64,000 nt of DNA from Capronia americana (taxonomy: Eukaryota > Ascomycota > Eurotiomycetes > Chaetothyriales > Herpotrichiellaceae): NCBI GenBank assembly GCA_016110215.1, contig JADWQD010000003.1:62001-126000 (forward strand). Reading direction: 5' to 3'. The notes beneath the pieces are model-generated. The model was not told the DNA's origin, ran no database searches, and worked only from the letters and a program-made list of their open reading frames with translations. This document shows positions 41,112 through 51,994 of this stretch, one piece after another; the first letter of the stretch is position 1, and the number at the start of each line of letters is the position of its first letter. The translations under genes were made by a program, and so were the position numbers.

Positions 41112-42170
41112 ATGGCAAGCCCTGCCCACTGCCTCTACTGCTTCGAAGTCCTATCCGCCAGCTTTGAACGCCGTGACCCGCCTAGCCTTCAGAGAGTGCT
41201 CGACTTGTACGAGAATTACAGGTCCTCCACGGCACCGTCAGAGGATGCAGATGGAGCAGAAGAAAGAGAAGACAACACGTTAGTCGATGAGGAAGAGGAT
41301 GCGCATGACGACGAAGATGGAGACGAGGAAGAGCCCAGTGAAGAAGAGATCCAACGCCTCGAGCGTCGCAATCCCGGCGGCAAGGCAGGGCTTCAGATAC
41401 CCAGCATCTCCCGTTTACAGGCTTCAAGCTCATCTTCAAGGTCCTCTTCAGCGTCGTCCCCTTCAGTGATATCCGCCAACTCGTCCAATTCTCAGCTCAC
41501 CACCCCGTCCAGCTCCACATCCATCAGTCCTCCTGCTCGCACATCATATGCCTCACGGCTCTCCGTTACTGAATCATTCCCACTCTTCGTGACGTGGAAC
41601 ACCCACTCTCGATCCGGCCACAAATCATTACGAGGCTGCATAGGCACATTCGAGGCCCTTCCGCTCGCCTCGGGCCTGGCTACTTACGCACTTACATCCG
41701 CCTTTGACGACACACGATTCTCACCTATCCCAGCTGCCCTAGTACCTGCGCTCTCCTGTTCCCTGACGTTACTGGCAGATTTCGAGCCCTGCAAAAATGC
41801 CATGGAGTGGACCCTCGGGCTGCACGGTCTGCGCATTAGCTTCAACTACCGCAACCGACGCCACGGCGCTACCTATTTACCGGATGTGGCAGTCGAGCAG
41901 GGCTGGACAAAGGAGGAGACTGTCGAGAGTCTGATGAAGAAGGCTGGCTGGGACGGAGGCTATACAGGAGGTCAAGGCGTCGCGCGAAGGCTTCTACGAG
42001 GTTCAATCAGGGGAGGTGGCAGTGCAGGCGAGCAGCAGTCTCAAACTTTGAAGCCATGGGAAGAAGTCCAAGATTTCAAAGCCATCAGGTACACTGGGCT
42101 AAAAGCGAGTGCGACGTATTCGGAGTGGCAGGAATGGCGCGACTGGGTCGAGAAGAACGATGTGAAATGA
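41112..42170 (+). CDS. AMMECR1-domain protein
   Basis: Single-exon protein of 352 aa. The start MASPAHCLYCFEVLSASFE matches the AMMECR1 N-terminus (CFFCFDVL in animals), but it is split from the rest of the domain by an insert at about residues 40-150: an acidic run (EEDAHDDEDGDEEE) followed by a Ser-rich stretch. The domain resumes with FPLFVTWNT, the signature LRGCIGTFEALPL, ATYALTSAFDDTRFSPI, LHGLRISFNYRNRRHGATYLPDVAVEQGW and ETVESLMKKAGWDGGY. The family occurs from archaea to humans; its biochemical role is unsettled. The Arg-Gly-Cys-Ile-Gly core is intact. A Gly/Gln-rich insert also occurs near the C-terminus. Confidence 0.92.
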   Translation: MASPAHCLYCFEVLSASFERRDPPSLQRVLDLYENYRSSTAPSEDADGAEEREDNTLVDEEEDAHDDEDGDEEEPSEEEIQRLERRNPGGKAGLQIPSISRLQASSSSSRSSSASSPSVISANSSNSQLTTPSSSTSISPPARTSYASRLSVTESFPLFVTWNTHSRSGHKSLRGCIGTFEALPLASGLATYALTSAFDDTRFSPIPAALVPALSCSLTLLADFEPCKNAMEWTLGLHGLRISFNYRNRRHGATYLPDVAVEQGWTKEETVESLMKKAGWDGGYTGGQGVARRLLRGSIRGGGSAGEQQSQTLKPWEEVQDFKAIRYTGLKASATYSEWQEWRDWVEKNDVK

Positions 42171-42878
42171 GGTGGTTAAATGTGTCTGGGACGGATTCTG
42201 TTATGATTCCTACTAGGTGACACAATTGGAACGGCTGCCTGCCATGGACTCACAAGATGAAGAGCGATGTTGCCTGGGTTTCCCAGCTCTGGCTGATAGC
42301 AGGTACCAGCTCTCAGAGACGATCTGGGACTTTACCGAGGATACAATGGGACGAGGCATTATCGCGTACCATATTCCCAATTCGCATAATGCCTGAGGCC
42401 ATTGCAACGAGCATGAATGGGTAGCATCTGGAAGCTCGTGCCGGAGTGAGCGTAGGATAAAGTCGGAGCAAGCAGAGCAGAGCCGGGAGCAGGCTTCAGC
42501 CAAGGTGTGCTGAGTGAATGAGTTGGACGTATTCGGGTCTTGATCGAGTGGGTGGCGAGACGGCCTGCACAGAGAAGCTCGTCACCATTTACTCCAGATA
42601 GAGCAGTATAGCAAGAAGGCAGGCCTCGACTGCCCATCTGTTGAGAACGGCTAGCAGGGGAGTGTCAAATGAGAAGAGCTTTAATATGTAGCTTACATAA
42701 CGCTGGCTTCAGGCGTGGAATCTCCAAAAACGTCAAAAAAAGTCAACTGCGCGGCTTCCCGGAGCGTCTCGTATGTTGCCAGAGTCGTGGTCGTGCACGC
42801 TGCTCATTTCTTGTAATTTGGTTTCGTAGCCTACTACGCTGTACAACTTCATGGCGCCTTGATTGTCACGTCTCACCC
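42171..42878. other. intergenic; includes possible 5' extension of coq1
   Basis: From 42669 the plus strand is open in frame with coq1, with an ATG at 42669. The translated text (MRRALICSLHNAG...) lacks family similarity, so I treat it as 5' UTR, but an alternative longer leader is possible. Confidence 0.5.
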
Positions 42879-44396
42879 ATGTCTTTTGCAGCCATGGGAG
42901 GCCGAGGACGCATTTCTCCTCGCAAGCCCACGGCTATCTTAAACCCAGCTCTCAGTGTACCATCAACAGCTTCTTCGCGATTGAACCTGCATGCGCCAAT
43001 CTGCCCCCGGTGCTTGACGAGATCACAGAATCGAACGTTGCTCCTCCGGTCGAAGCGTCACTTCTCTACATCCAAAGACCAGCAGTCATGGGCCGCCGCG
43101 GTTCAAAAGATCCAGCATACGGTTGCGGATGTCCTTCCCTCGGCTGCCCGCCAACCCACGGGTAACATCACCGTTGACCCTCTCAAAATAGTGGCGAAAG
43201 AGTTGAAGTTCCTCAGCAAGAACATCCGTCAGCTGCTGGGCTCGGGACACCCGATCCTCGATACGGTCGCGAAATACTATACGCAGAGCGAAGGAAAGCA
43301 CGTCCGGCCACTCTTGGTGCTGTTGATGTCAAGAGCTACAGCTTTCGCTGCGAAGCAACCCCGGCCAAGGTACGATGTACAACATACTCTATCGAGGAGT
43401 GCTATTGACACGCCGATAACCTCTCCGTCCGTGTTGTTCGACGAGAATCCTGACCAAGCACAACCCAATTCCACTCCCGCTCTCTCGCCTCTAATGGACG
43501 CCCCGAAGGGAGGCGAGTATGCTTTCCCGAACGATGCTTCCATCCTCCCGTCCCAGAGGCGACTGGCGGAGATCACGGAACTCATTCACACGGCCTCTCT
43601 CCTGCACGACGATGTAATAGACCACTCTACCACCCGCCGCTCCGCACCCTCAGCCAACGCCACGTTTGGAAACAAGATGGCCGTGTTAGCTGGCGATTTC
43701 ATGCTCGGTCGCGCCTCGGTTGCGCTCGCTCGGTTACGAGACCCTGAAGTCACGGAATTGCTGGCAACGGTGATTGCAAACTTGGTGGAAGGAGAGTTCA
43801 TGCAGTTGAAAAACACCGTAAGCGACGAGAAGAACCCCAGTTGGAGCGAACAGACGATTTCGTATTATCTGCAGAAGACATATTTGAAATCAGCAAGTCT
43901 GATCAGCAAGAGTTGTCGAGCAGCAGCGCTGCTGGGGCAATGTGCACCCAATGTCGTCGAGGCGGCATATCAGTATGGCAAGAATCTGGGGCTGGCGTTC
44001 CAGCTTGTGGATGATATGTTGGATTACACCATCAGTGGCACCGAGCTGGGGAAGCCGGCCGGTGCCGATCTGGAACTTGGACTGGCAACCGCGCCGTTGT
44101 TGTTCGCGTGGAGGAATAGACCGGAGTTGGGTGTATTAGTAGGGAGGAAGTTTGCCGAGGAAGGCGATGTACAGAAGGTGAGTTACCCGTCGTCTGCTGA
44201 GCGGAGTCGAAGTCGAGGCTGACGGTGGTCACAGGCGCGAGATATTGTCTCACAGAGCGACGGGCTTGAGCAAACGCGTGCTCTTGCACAGGAATACGCT
44301 GACAAGGCCATTTCGTCCATCAGCTCCTTCCCGGCTGGCGAGGCCAAAGAAGGCCTGGAAGAGATGTGTGTGAAGGTTATGAAGCGTCGGAAATGA
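42879..44396 (+). CDS. coq1: mitochondrial polyprenyl diphosphate synthase (Coq1)
   Basis: About 486 aa in two exons (42879-44177 and 44235-44396) across a 57-nt intron; splicing gives EGDVQK-ARDIVSQSDGLEQTRALA. It makes the prenyl tail of ubiquinone in mitochondria. The Arg/Ser-rich N-terminus (residues 1-65, no acidic residues at first) looks like a matrix-targeting peptide. Synthase motifs: GKHVRPLLVLLMSRA, first Asp-rich motif LLHDDVIDHSTTRRS (near 243-257), VLAGDFMLGRASVAL, LVEGEFMQL, and second Asp-rich motif LAFQLVDDMLDYTISGTELG (near 372-391). A 55-residue low-complexity insert between the first two blocks is common in fungal Coq1. Chain length (hexa- to decaprenyl) cannot be predicted with confidence. 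Confidence 0.95.
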
Positions 44397-46469
44397 CATG
44401 TCCACTCAAGCCCTCCCACCGTACATTGTACAATATATCCAGGGAAAATGTGAGCATTGTACAGATTTAATCGGCGGGGACGTTTCGTTTGGGAGGCGTC
44501 CGCTTGAATGCTAACAGCAATGGATACCGAAGTTACGAAGCAGGGACCCGAAAACGGATTCTGTCTTGCCCTTGGTGACCGAACTTGGATGGACAATGGG
44601 CGTAAGTGCAGAGCACCCTTCGTCCGCATATCTGGAGTCATGTCTTGATGTCAGTGCCTGAAACGCAATATTTGACCTGCTGTATTCGATCTTTCGTTCA
44701 CCCTCCTTTGCCTTGGTCGCTGTCGACAGCGGTATCATCTCACAAGCAGGGGGTGATCGAGGACCCAAAGGACCGTAGAGGAGGACTCTCACTCCCAGGA
44801 TTTCAGATACGTCCAGACCGGGTTGGCGTTGTGGTATAAAGGTGCCGCGTTGAACTAGACGGTTGAGCCCTCAACTCGCACGTCCTTGTCGAGTTGCATA
44901 CGGGGTTAACTACGAATCACTCTCGAGGATGTTTTTCTTTCCATTCTGTTGCTGATAGTCAGAGCTCACGACCCGGACTTATCACGTTTGCCATTCCACA
45001 ACCTTGACCTTGTTGACAATGTCCCGCTCAGATGTCTTCTCCAGTGCAGCCCAGAGGGACTCGCCAAACTCCATGATCTCGCCTGTCGAACGGCAGAAAG
45101 AGTGCAATGACACTTGGCCAGACCGTGTGTCTCAAAGGCACGGCCAGGCGTTCCAGCCTTGCACCAATCTACCCGTTCCAGTGAATAACATCTTTCACCG
45201 AAATACCCGGAGCTGTTATTTTGCTCTGCCACGCGTCAGAAAACGAAGGAATCAAAGACGCGAATCATAGCCGCGGTCTGCGTGCGTCGGAGTATCATCT
45301 TGTCCTGTCCAAAAGTACAGTACCTGGTCTATACCCAGTACTCCTCTACACGTACTCTCCTCCAAGAGTCTAGATCTCAGCCAACAGCTCGACCACATCA
45401 TGTCATGCCATGTCATGTGATGTTCACGGATCCGGCTTCACAGAAAGTCGACAATTGTTTATGGTGGACAAACCAGCACCCGCACACTGTCAGGCGTATA
45501 TATATAATCACATACTACTTATTGTATAGCGAACCGCTTCGAGTCCGGTCCCCGTACAAGACAGTAAGGAATTCGATCCAGGGGAATCATCTTTCGCCGT
45601 GGATGTGAGGGGTGCTACTGTAGTAGACCCCTTGATTTTGTTCTCGATCCCTCTGTGATCTCTCTTACTGCGAATGCAATGCCCCCCCTGGTAGATCGTG
45701 CTTGTTAGGAATGGGACGAAAAGGTGAGCGCGTAGTTTAGACACGGAGTAGACACAGAGCACTGCTGCTTTCAACAGGGGGGGCAAGAACCTGCACTGTA
45801 GGATAGTCTCTGAGTCTGCCCTGTGTCTACGAGTAAATGATGAGCGAACAACAAGCGAGGCATGAATACGAGTACGAGCAACGTGTCGCGCTGGACCCCA
45901 GAGAGAGATCGCCGGACAATGCTGTCACTGAAATCGCGGGGACAGGGACAAGGTGATAACCGACGGGTAGACTGCGGCCCAATCGTGGGGGAACATAACG
46001 GCGTGAAGGGCCCAGCTGAACCGACGAACCGAAGAAGGGACGACAAAGGAATCAAGCTTCAGTTCCAACAACTCGTTCAGGCGCCCTATTCGCGGAATAG
46101 CTCTTCTCTCTCCCCACGTGAATGGACAACCAGCTACTCGTACACACGGGTAGGTAATATTCGCAGCGGGTTCGGTAGAGGGTGTTGCGTAGTACCATAT
46201 ATCGTCGGGCCACCCGTGCGTGACCCTGACGCAAGCCGTGCATGGGCACATGGGGCATGCATACCTAGTACTGTGGTATGTAGGGCTGACTATATCTTTT
46301 ACTTTACTTTATGTACGTTTTGGCTGTGCCAACTTCTGTGTTGTTGTTGGGTCCCCGCCCCCAGACTCCCAATGTCTGCTCGCACAGAGGGTAGAGGGCA
46401 GATCACAAGTTCTGAGCCGGCGATTCCTGTTGCGGTACCGGGCAAACATATTCATCGTGTTGGGACGAC
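44397..46469. other. long intergenic region without supported gene
   Basis: About 2.1 kb. A 203-codon ORF at 45862-46473 (plus) lacks motifs and overlaps antisense ORFs. A short CATGTCATGC-type repeat occurs near 45398-45420. It ends as the promoter of the Zn2Cys6 gene. Confidence 0.5.
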
Positions 46470-48374
46470 ATGAGCATGCTCCAATACGCGGCGGTGCGTC
46501 TCGTTCCTGTCATTGAAGTCCGCGGCGAGAGTTCCGGATCGAGACCGAGCGCCTGCGCGGGCAATAGGAAGCGGAAATGGCACTCCAAGGTCGCGACGGG
46601 GTGTCTCAGGTGCAAGGCGAGGAGAATCAGTAAGTTCACGTTATTCGTGCGACGCTATGGCGGCGAAATAGCCATGTATATAGTCGATCAAAGTGCTCGG
46701 TGCAGGGTTGCTTCCTCTGACCTTCCTGCCGCATAGTGCTCCCTCCTGATCCGGATCTAAGCTAACTGTCTGGCAGAATGCAGCGAGGAGAAACCAGAAT
46801 GTCATAGGTGCATCAAACTCGGGATGCCTTGTCCGGGATACAAGATCCCCAAATCACGCATCTTCGAGCTTCAAAGACCGAACCCGAGTTCCCCTTTTGC
46901 CTCCGAGGCCGAAAAGTCGAGACACGACTATTTCGTCGACGTGGGCAGTAAGATCCTGGCGACCTTCCAGTTAAACTCGATGTCGTTCTGGTCTCGACTG
47001 GCGCCACAACTAGGTCAGCATCACGCTGCGGTCCGACACGGCTTGACTGCCTTGGGTGCTCTCCAGGCGCCGTTGCATGGCATTTCGCCGGCCAAACTGC
47101 AATCAATGCCGCGGTGCGAGATCACTTCCCTCGCCATGTTGCACGTGCAGAAGTCGATGTACATCGTCCGGACTGCCGACCCGGCCAGCTTGCCCGTCGA
47201 GGTGTTCCTGACTTGTTGCATGCTGTTCACGGCCATGCAATTCTGGATCGAGAAGACGTCGGCGGCCGCCACGCACGTCCTGGCGGCGAACCGCATCGTA
47301 CAGGAGAATTTGGTTCCCGGGACTTCTGCACGGGCACCAGGTTCCGCAATGTCCAGGGAGTTTGCCGCGGTCTACATCCCGTCGTTGAACGAGCTGATCA
47401 ACCAGCATTGTGCCTTCTCCGACGACTTTCCCCCGGCCGAGTCTGGCATTCTCGCGGATCACCAACTTGATTTTGATGTCGAGCAGATTGCGACCCTTTG
47501 TGACAAGACCGGCGTTGTCGATGCGATTGATCGACTTTTGAAGTGCGTTTTGCGCGCCACCAGCAAGACCCAGACATCACAAACATTGAAGAACAGGATC
47601 GCTCTTGCGTTGGATGCTCTGGAGAGCAAGCTGCAGGAGATGCACATGGCAGGTATCTTGAAGAATGACAGCTACGATTGGACGCACCTCGATCTGCATC
47701 TGCAAGCCGCGCGGGTGATGTCCCTCACGCTGGGCCGCGGAGACGAGGTTGGATTCGACGGCTTCCACGCCGAGTTCAGGCTGATTGTCGCGCATTGTAG
47801 GAAGATGATCGAGTGGGATGCCTCCCACCCTCCCAAAAAGATCCTGAATGCACATCTGGGTGTGCTACCGCCACTCTTCTTCGTCGCCACGAGGTGTCGA
47901 GAGCCGAGGCTCCGTCACGAGGCCCTGGAACTCCTGCACGACGCAAAAGTGAGTGAGCGGGGTTGGACAAGCTGCATTGCATTCACGATCGCACAGTTCG
48001 TGGTGCATGCCGAGGAGAATGTGCTCAACGTGCTTCCTGATAAATATGGAACGGCGGCCCCGGTCGTGCACAGGATCAGACTGCATCAAATCGACGTGTC
48101 GAACCGGTTACCCGAAGCGTCTGTTACTTACGACGTTTTCTCGTCGCCAGTCATTGATGGCGGCGGCGGCGGCGGCGGCCCGCCGTCCACTATTGCCGCC
48201 TGCTCCGTCGCTCGGCACAAGTCGAAGATAGGCTATCCGTCCCACCCTGTTGTACACATCGACGGTGCCACATGTCCGCTTCCGCAGAAGGTCCTGCGTG
48301 CGTGCGGGTATTCGAGCATCCTCCTGTTCCGGGCCCCCGTGGAATGTCACTGTCTGGCGTTGGACGGACTATGA
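46470..48374 (+). CDS. Zn2Cys6 transcription factor
   Basis: About 585 aa in two exons (46470-46629 and 46777-48374) across a 147-nt intron that splits the zinc cluster. Splicing yields CLRCKARRI-KCSEEKPECHRC and then IKLGMPC: six cysteines at 45, 48, 55, 62, 65 and 72 with C-x2-C-x6-C-x6-C-x2-C-x6-C spacing, preceded by the basic KRKWHSKVATG. The remainder is the helical regulatory domain seen in many fungal regulators (RHGLTALGALQA, AMLHVQKSMYIVRTA, VFLTCCMLFTAMQFW). A poly-Gly run from a GGC/GGN repeat lies near residue 515. The downstream PhzF-family gene on the same strand starts about 500 bp after its stop, so it is a candidate target. Confidence 0.92.
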
Positions 48375-48872
48375 AGGGAGAGGTCGGCGCTTGAGGCTAG
48401 AGACGTTGTCTTGGCTAGAGGAATGCAATGTTGTCGATGGCGCTTGTGAGGTGACTGAGTGCGGTGGGTAGGCATTGCATAGCTCTAAGTTACTGATTTC
48501 TGGTCTTTCTCCCCTACAGTGTGAGAGTGTACTCGTATGCATTTTACGCTGGTGGCGGTCGATGCCAAGTGCCATTGTCCGCCGCGGAACATCATTTATC
48601 CGGTCCGCTGATCAGCGAGCTTCGTTCTCCAGTTTCCTTCTCACTCTCTCACGCTCGTTGCGCATCTGTAGCCATCTGCACTGTAGACCGCCGTGTCGAC
48701 GTCGGCTCGAAAAGTCAGCACAGCAGGGCGCAAGTTCTCGGACCGTCGGACCATGTGTTGTACAACCCGACCAGTGCGCAGCTAGGAAACAATTAGGACC
48801 TCGAACAACGACCTCTTCATCAAACACAGCTCGATCAGACCTGCTGGGCCGGAACGCCGGACACAGGACATA
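48375..48872. other. intergenic between regulator and PhzF-family gene
   Basis: 498 bp, no gene signal; promoter of the PhzF-family gene. Confidence 0.5.
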
Positions 48873-50362
48873 ATGGCCTCCGGACCTCTAACATATGTGA
48901 CCATGGTGGTAAGTTGGACTGCTGCCGTGTACATCTTGCGGTTCTATGCTAGATTGACGGGACTATTTGCCTAGCGGATGGCGGAGAAATGGTCATCCTC
49001 CACAGGCGAAGAGACGTTGGCAAACGGTGTTTGGGCAATGAGAATATTTCGAGCCTCATGATCTAATGTCAATTTTTGCGCTTATCCGCTTCGCTGTGTT
49101 TATCTAGGAAGGAATCCATGTCTCGTGTTGACCGCATGTGCGTTGTCTAGGTGTTTTCGCCCGAGAAATTCCAGGGAAATCCGCTCGCGCTGGTTTCCGT
49201 GCACGGCAACGCTCTGTCGCAGAAGCGGAAGGCCCAGCTCGCGCGAGAGTTCAAGTACTCCGAGACGGTATTCCTGCACGATGCGCCGGGGCCAGGACAG
49301 CCGAGATTGCTCGAGATATTCACCGAGACGGGAGAAGAGTTGCCCTTTGCGGGACATCCGGTATGTCTTCGTGGCGTTGTGGTGAGGACAACAGTACGTA
49401 GTAGGCTGACTGGGTGAACAGGTCATCGGCACGGCATATTACGTGAGAAGCCTGCCCGCTTTACGGTAAGCCATGGCCGCGGAGAACCAAACACTGACAT
49501 GGCCGTACAGATCTTCAGCCACCTCGAAAAGGCCAACTACGACGCTTCAACGCGTGACAGCCAGAAACAAACAACCACATTGCTCACCAAAGCGGGACGC
49601 ATCCCTGTCTTCTTCAACCCCTATCGCCAAGTCGCTGCGTGCGCGGTGCCCACCAATTTCCATGTTCACTCGAAGAGGGTGGACATTGAAAAGATCATCA
49701 GCACGCAGCCTCACGTTCAGATTGTGCCGACGATAGACAATGAACGGGGTCGCAGCTTCCCGCTCGTCAGCATCGTGAAGGGCATGACCTTTGTGCTTGT
49801 CGACTTGACGGACAACCCGGAGATCTTTGCCGCGTTGCAAGCTGGGAAATCACCCGAAGCCGAACTTGATCCCGAGTGGGCTCCTAGTTTCGTCGGATGC
49901 ATGTATTACAGAATACTGGCGAAGAATGAGGCTCCGGGGGAGCCTGCGATACATAATCTCCAGGCGAGGATGATCAGTCACGGAATCGAGGATCCAGGAA
50001 CGGGCAGTGCGTGTTCGGCGCTGAGTTGCTACTTGGCTTTGCAAGACCAGAGCAAGGAGGCGGCGTCGGAGCAAACGACAAAGTCGGCTGAAGTGTCGGC
50101 CGAGCCAACCGCATCGTCCGAGGCCGGAAACTCGCCTGCGAATGCAGACTTAGCAAAGAAGACCGAAGACCTAAAATTAGGCAACGGAAAGATGGAGAGG
50201 AGAGTGTTCGGTATTCAGCAAGGCGCCGAGATGGGCAGACTCTGCACCATTGCTGTCGAGGTCGATCTCAAGACCGAAGCGGACGGGAAGAAGAGCATTG
50301 CGAATGTGATACTGTCGGGCAGGGCGAACATGATGCTGAAAGGAGAGGTCATCGGGTTCTGA
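48873..50362 (+). CDS. PhzF-family isomerase-like protein
   Basis: About 377 aa from four exons (48873-48908, 49151-49360, 49422-49465, 49519-50362); introns 242, 61 and 53 nt. Chained reading: MASGPLTYVTMV-VFSPEKFQGNPLALV..., ELPFAGHP-VIGTAYYVRSLPALR-HLEKANYD. The PhzF signature is clear: F-x-GNPLA, the general acid/base Glu in KYSETVFL (near residue 50), FTETGEELPFAGHPVIGTA, and the second-lobe HGIEDPGTGSACSALSCYL. PhzF isomerises a phenazine precursor in bacteria; fungal members are of unknown substrate. An Ala/Ser/Glu-rich insert of about 45 residues (QSKEAASEQTTKSAEVS...) interrupts the second lobe. The last acceptor (ATCTTCAG|C) was chosen because it keeps frame. Confidence 0.9.
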
Positions 50363-51994
50363 TGCTGCAGGAGTGTGTGTACTGGGAATGTAACTGTCAT
50401 CTACCAACACATGGGTGGTGCAGTGTGGAAAGGAAGCTGGAAGGACATACGCGGCCATTGGAGTCAGGATTTGAATTTCTCTTGTTCACCGTTGAGCGGG
50501 TAGGGTTGATACCGAGCCCAACAAACAAGCATTTGTTGCACGGATGCTCGAGTGCCGTTGCGGAGAGCACGGATATGACGGATCTGGTCAGCGTTGGAAC
50601 GTTGAAGGACAAGCTTTCCCTGGTGCCATCCTGCAACGTGCACTGATTCTCCCAGAGTCAAGACTTTAGGCGAAGAGCCCGATTATTCATCATCGGCGAT
50701 GTGATCGAGGGCACAGACTCGAAGCGCTTGGATGTAGTTCTCCGCCTCGTGCTACGTCAGCCGTATTACCTGAGGTCCAGACGCATCGACCCCTTTGCGA
50801 AGTCGCCGAAGAGGGCAAGTATACGAGATTCAAACCACTCAGCGCTTCATGTTGAGTCCGGAGACAAATCGCGTCGGTTATCGGCACAAGCAAAGCTTGA
50901 CCAAAGCTTGAGTGTGAGTCCAAGACTTATGTCGTGCAGGGGAACGAGATCGCGGAGTCCAGGAGGTAGCAGAGGCTGCCGTGCACGGGGTAGCCAGGGA
51001 ACGCACGGTGGGTTGTCGGAGGCTATTTTTGGGAGGAGGATGGGAGCGTATCCGAGGGCAAACGTGGTATAGGCGGTTGCAGACGTCGGATTCGGTGGAG
51101 ATCTGTCATGGGGGAAGGATGTTCAAGGACATTGCAGGAGGAGGAGGTTGGGGAGGAAGAACTGCGCGAGGGACAATGACGTCGCCAGGAGAAAACAGGA
51201 GTAACCAACAGTAGTGATCCATTGATTCACTAACTGGAGCTAATCGCGGCTGCTGGCGGTCTAACCAGCCACCCTGCCCGTATGCGGCTAGCCCCGTCGA
51301 AATAGTGAAGCTTGACCGCTCGTCCAGACCAATTGGCCGAGTTAGCCGAGCCGTTCGCTCCAGCCGCCCGTTTCAAACACGCCCGTTGCTCCTTTGATTC
51401 TCCGACACGACTCGAAACCCTCGCAGCTTCACGTTGGTCCCTGTCCTGCTCGTCCTCCCTCCGTCCTGTCTTGATTCCAAGCAGGCTAACGGCGTTTCCA
51501 AAACATTGGCAATGCTTGATCCGCCTCACGACCGTGCTGCGGCGTTAGCCTGCGACCAACCTGTAACCTTCGAACCTGGTTCTACGCATTCCAGGACCTG
51601 GGCCACCAGCACGCCTAGTGAGCCTTTTTTGTGTCAACCTCCACCTTGGAAACATTTGCAGCCTCAGAAGAGATCACCATGGGCCACGCTGCCAGTGTCC
51701 GCATTGACGTTGCCGGCCCGAACAGACCTGAGACCTTTGCCAAGCAGAATGCATAAGAGGTCGTTTCTGCCATCGATCTGAAAGCTTCTTCTCTCCATCG
51801 GCAGTGCCTGACATTCCTTTCGCATTGATTGTATTGAAGCTTTCAGACAATTTCTTCCGTACACTCCTTTCTTCTGGTTCAGACCGCGTTGACCGCGAAG
51901 TCTCTCGTTCGATTTGCTATCTTGATCCCGCACCCCAATTCCATTTCAGAAAAAGAACCCTTTCTTCGCTCTTAACAGGACCTACTTCGACACA
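50363..51994. other. intergenic region upstream of the GGNA-repeat gene
   Basis: 1.6 kb, no supported gene. The last 400 bp are pyrimidine-rich, as in promoters of strongly expressed fungal genes. Confidence 0.5.

Noticed and set aside
42669..42878. N-terminal extension of Coq1 from the ATG at 42669
   Set aside because: In frame but with no similarity to the family and less like a targeting peptide than the start at 42879; kept only as an alternative.
45862..46473. 203-codon plus-strand ORF upstream of the Zn2Cys6 gene
   Set aside because: No motif or codon bias; overlaps the start of the regulator and several antisense ORFs.
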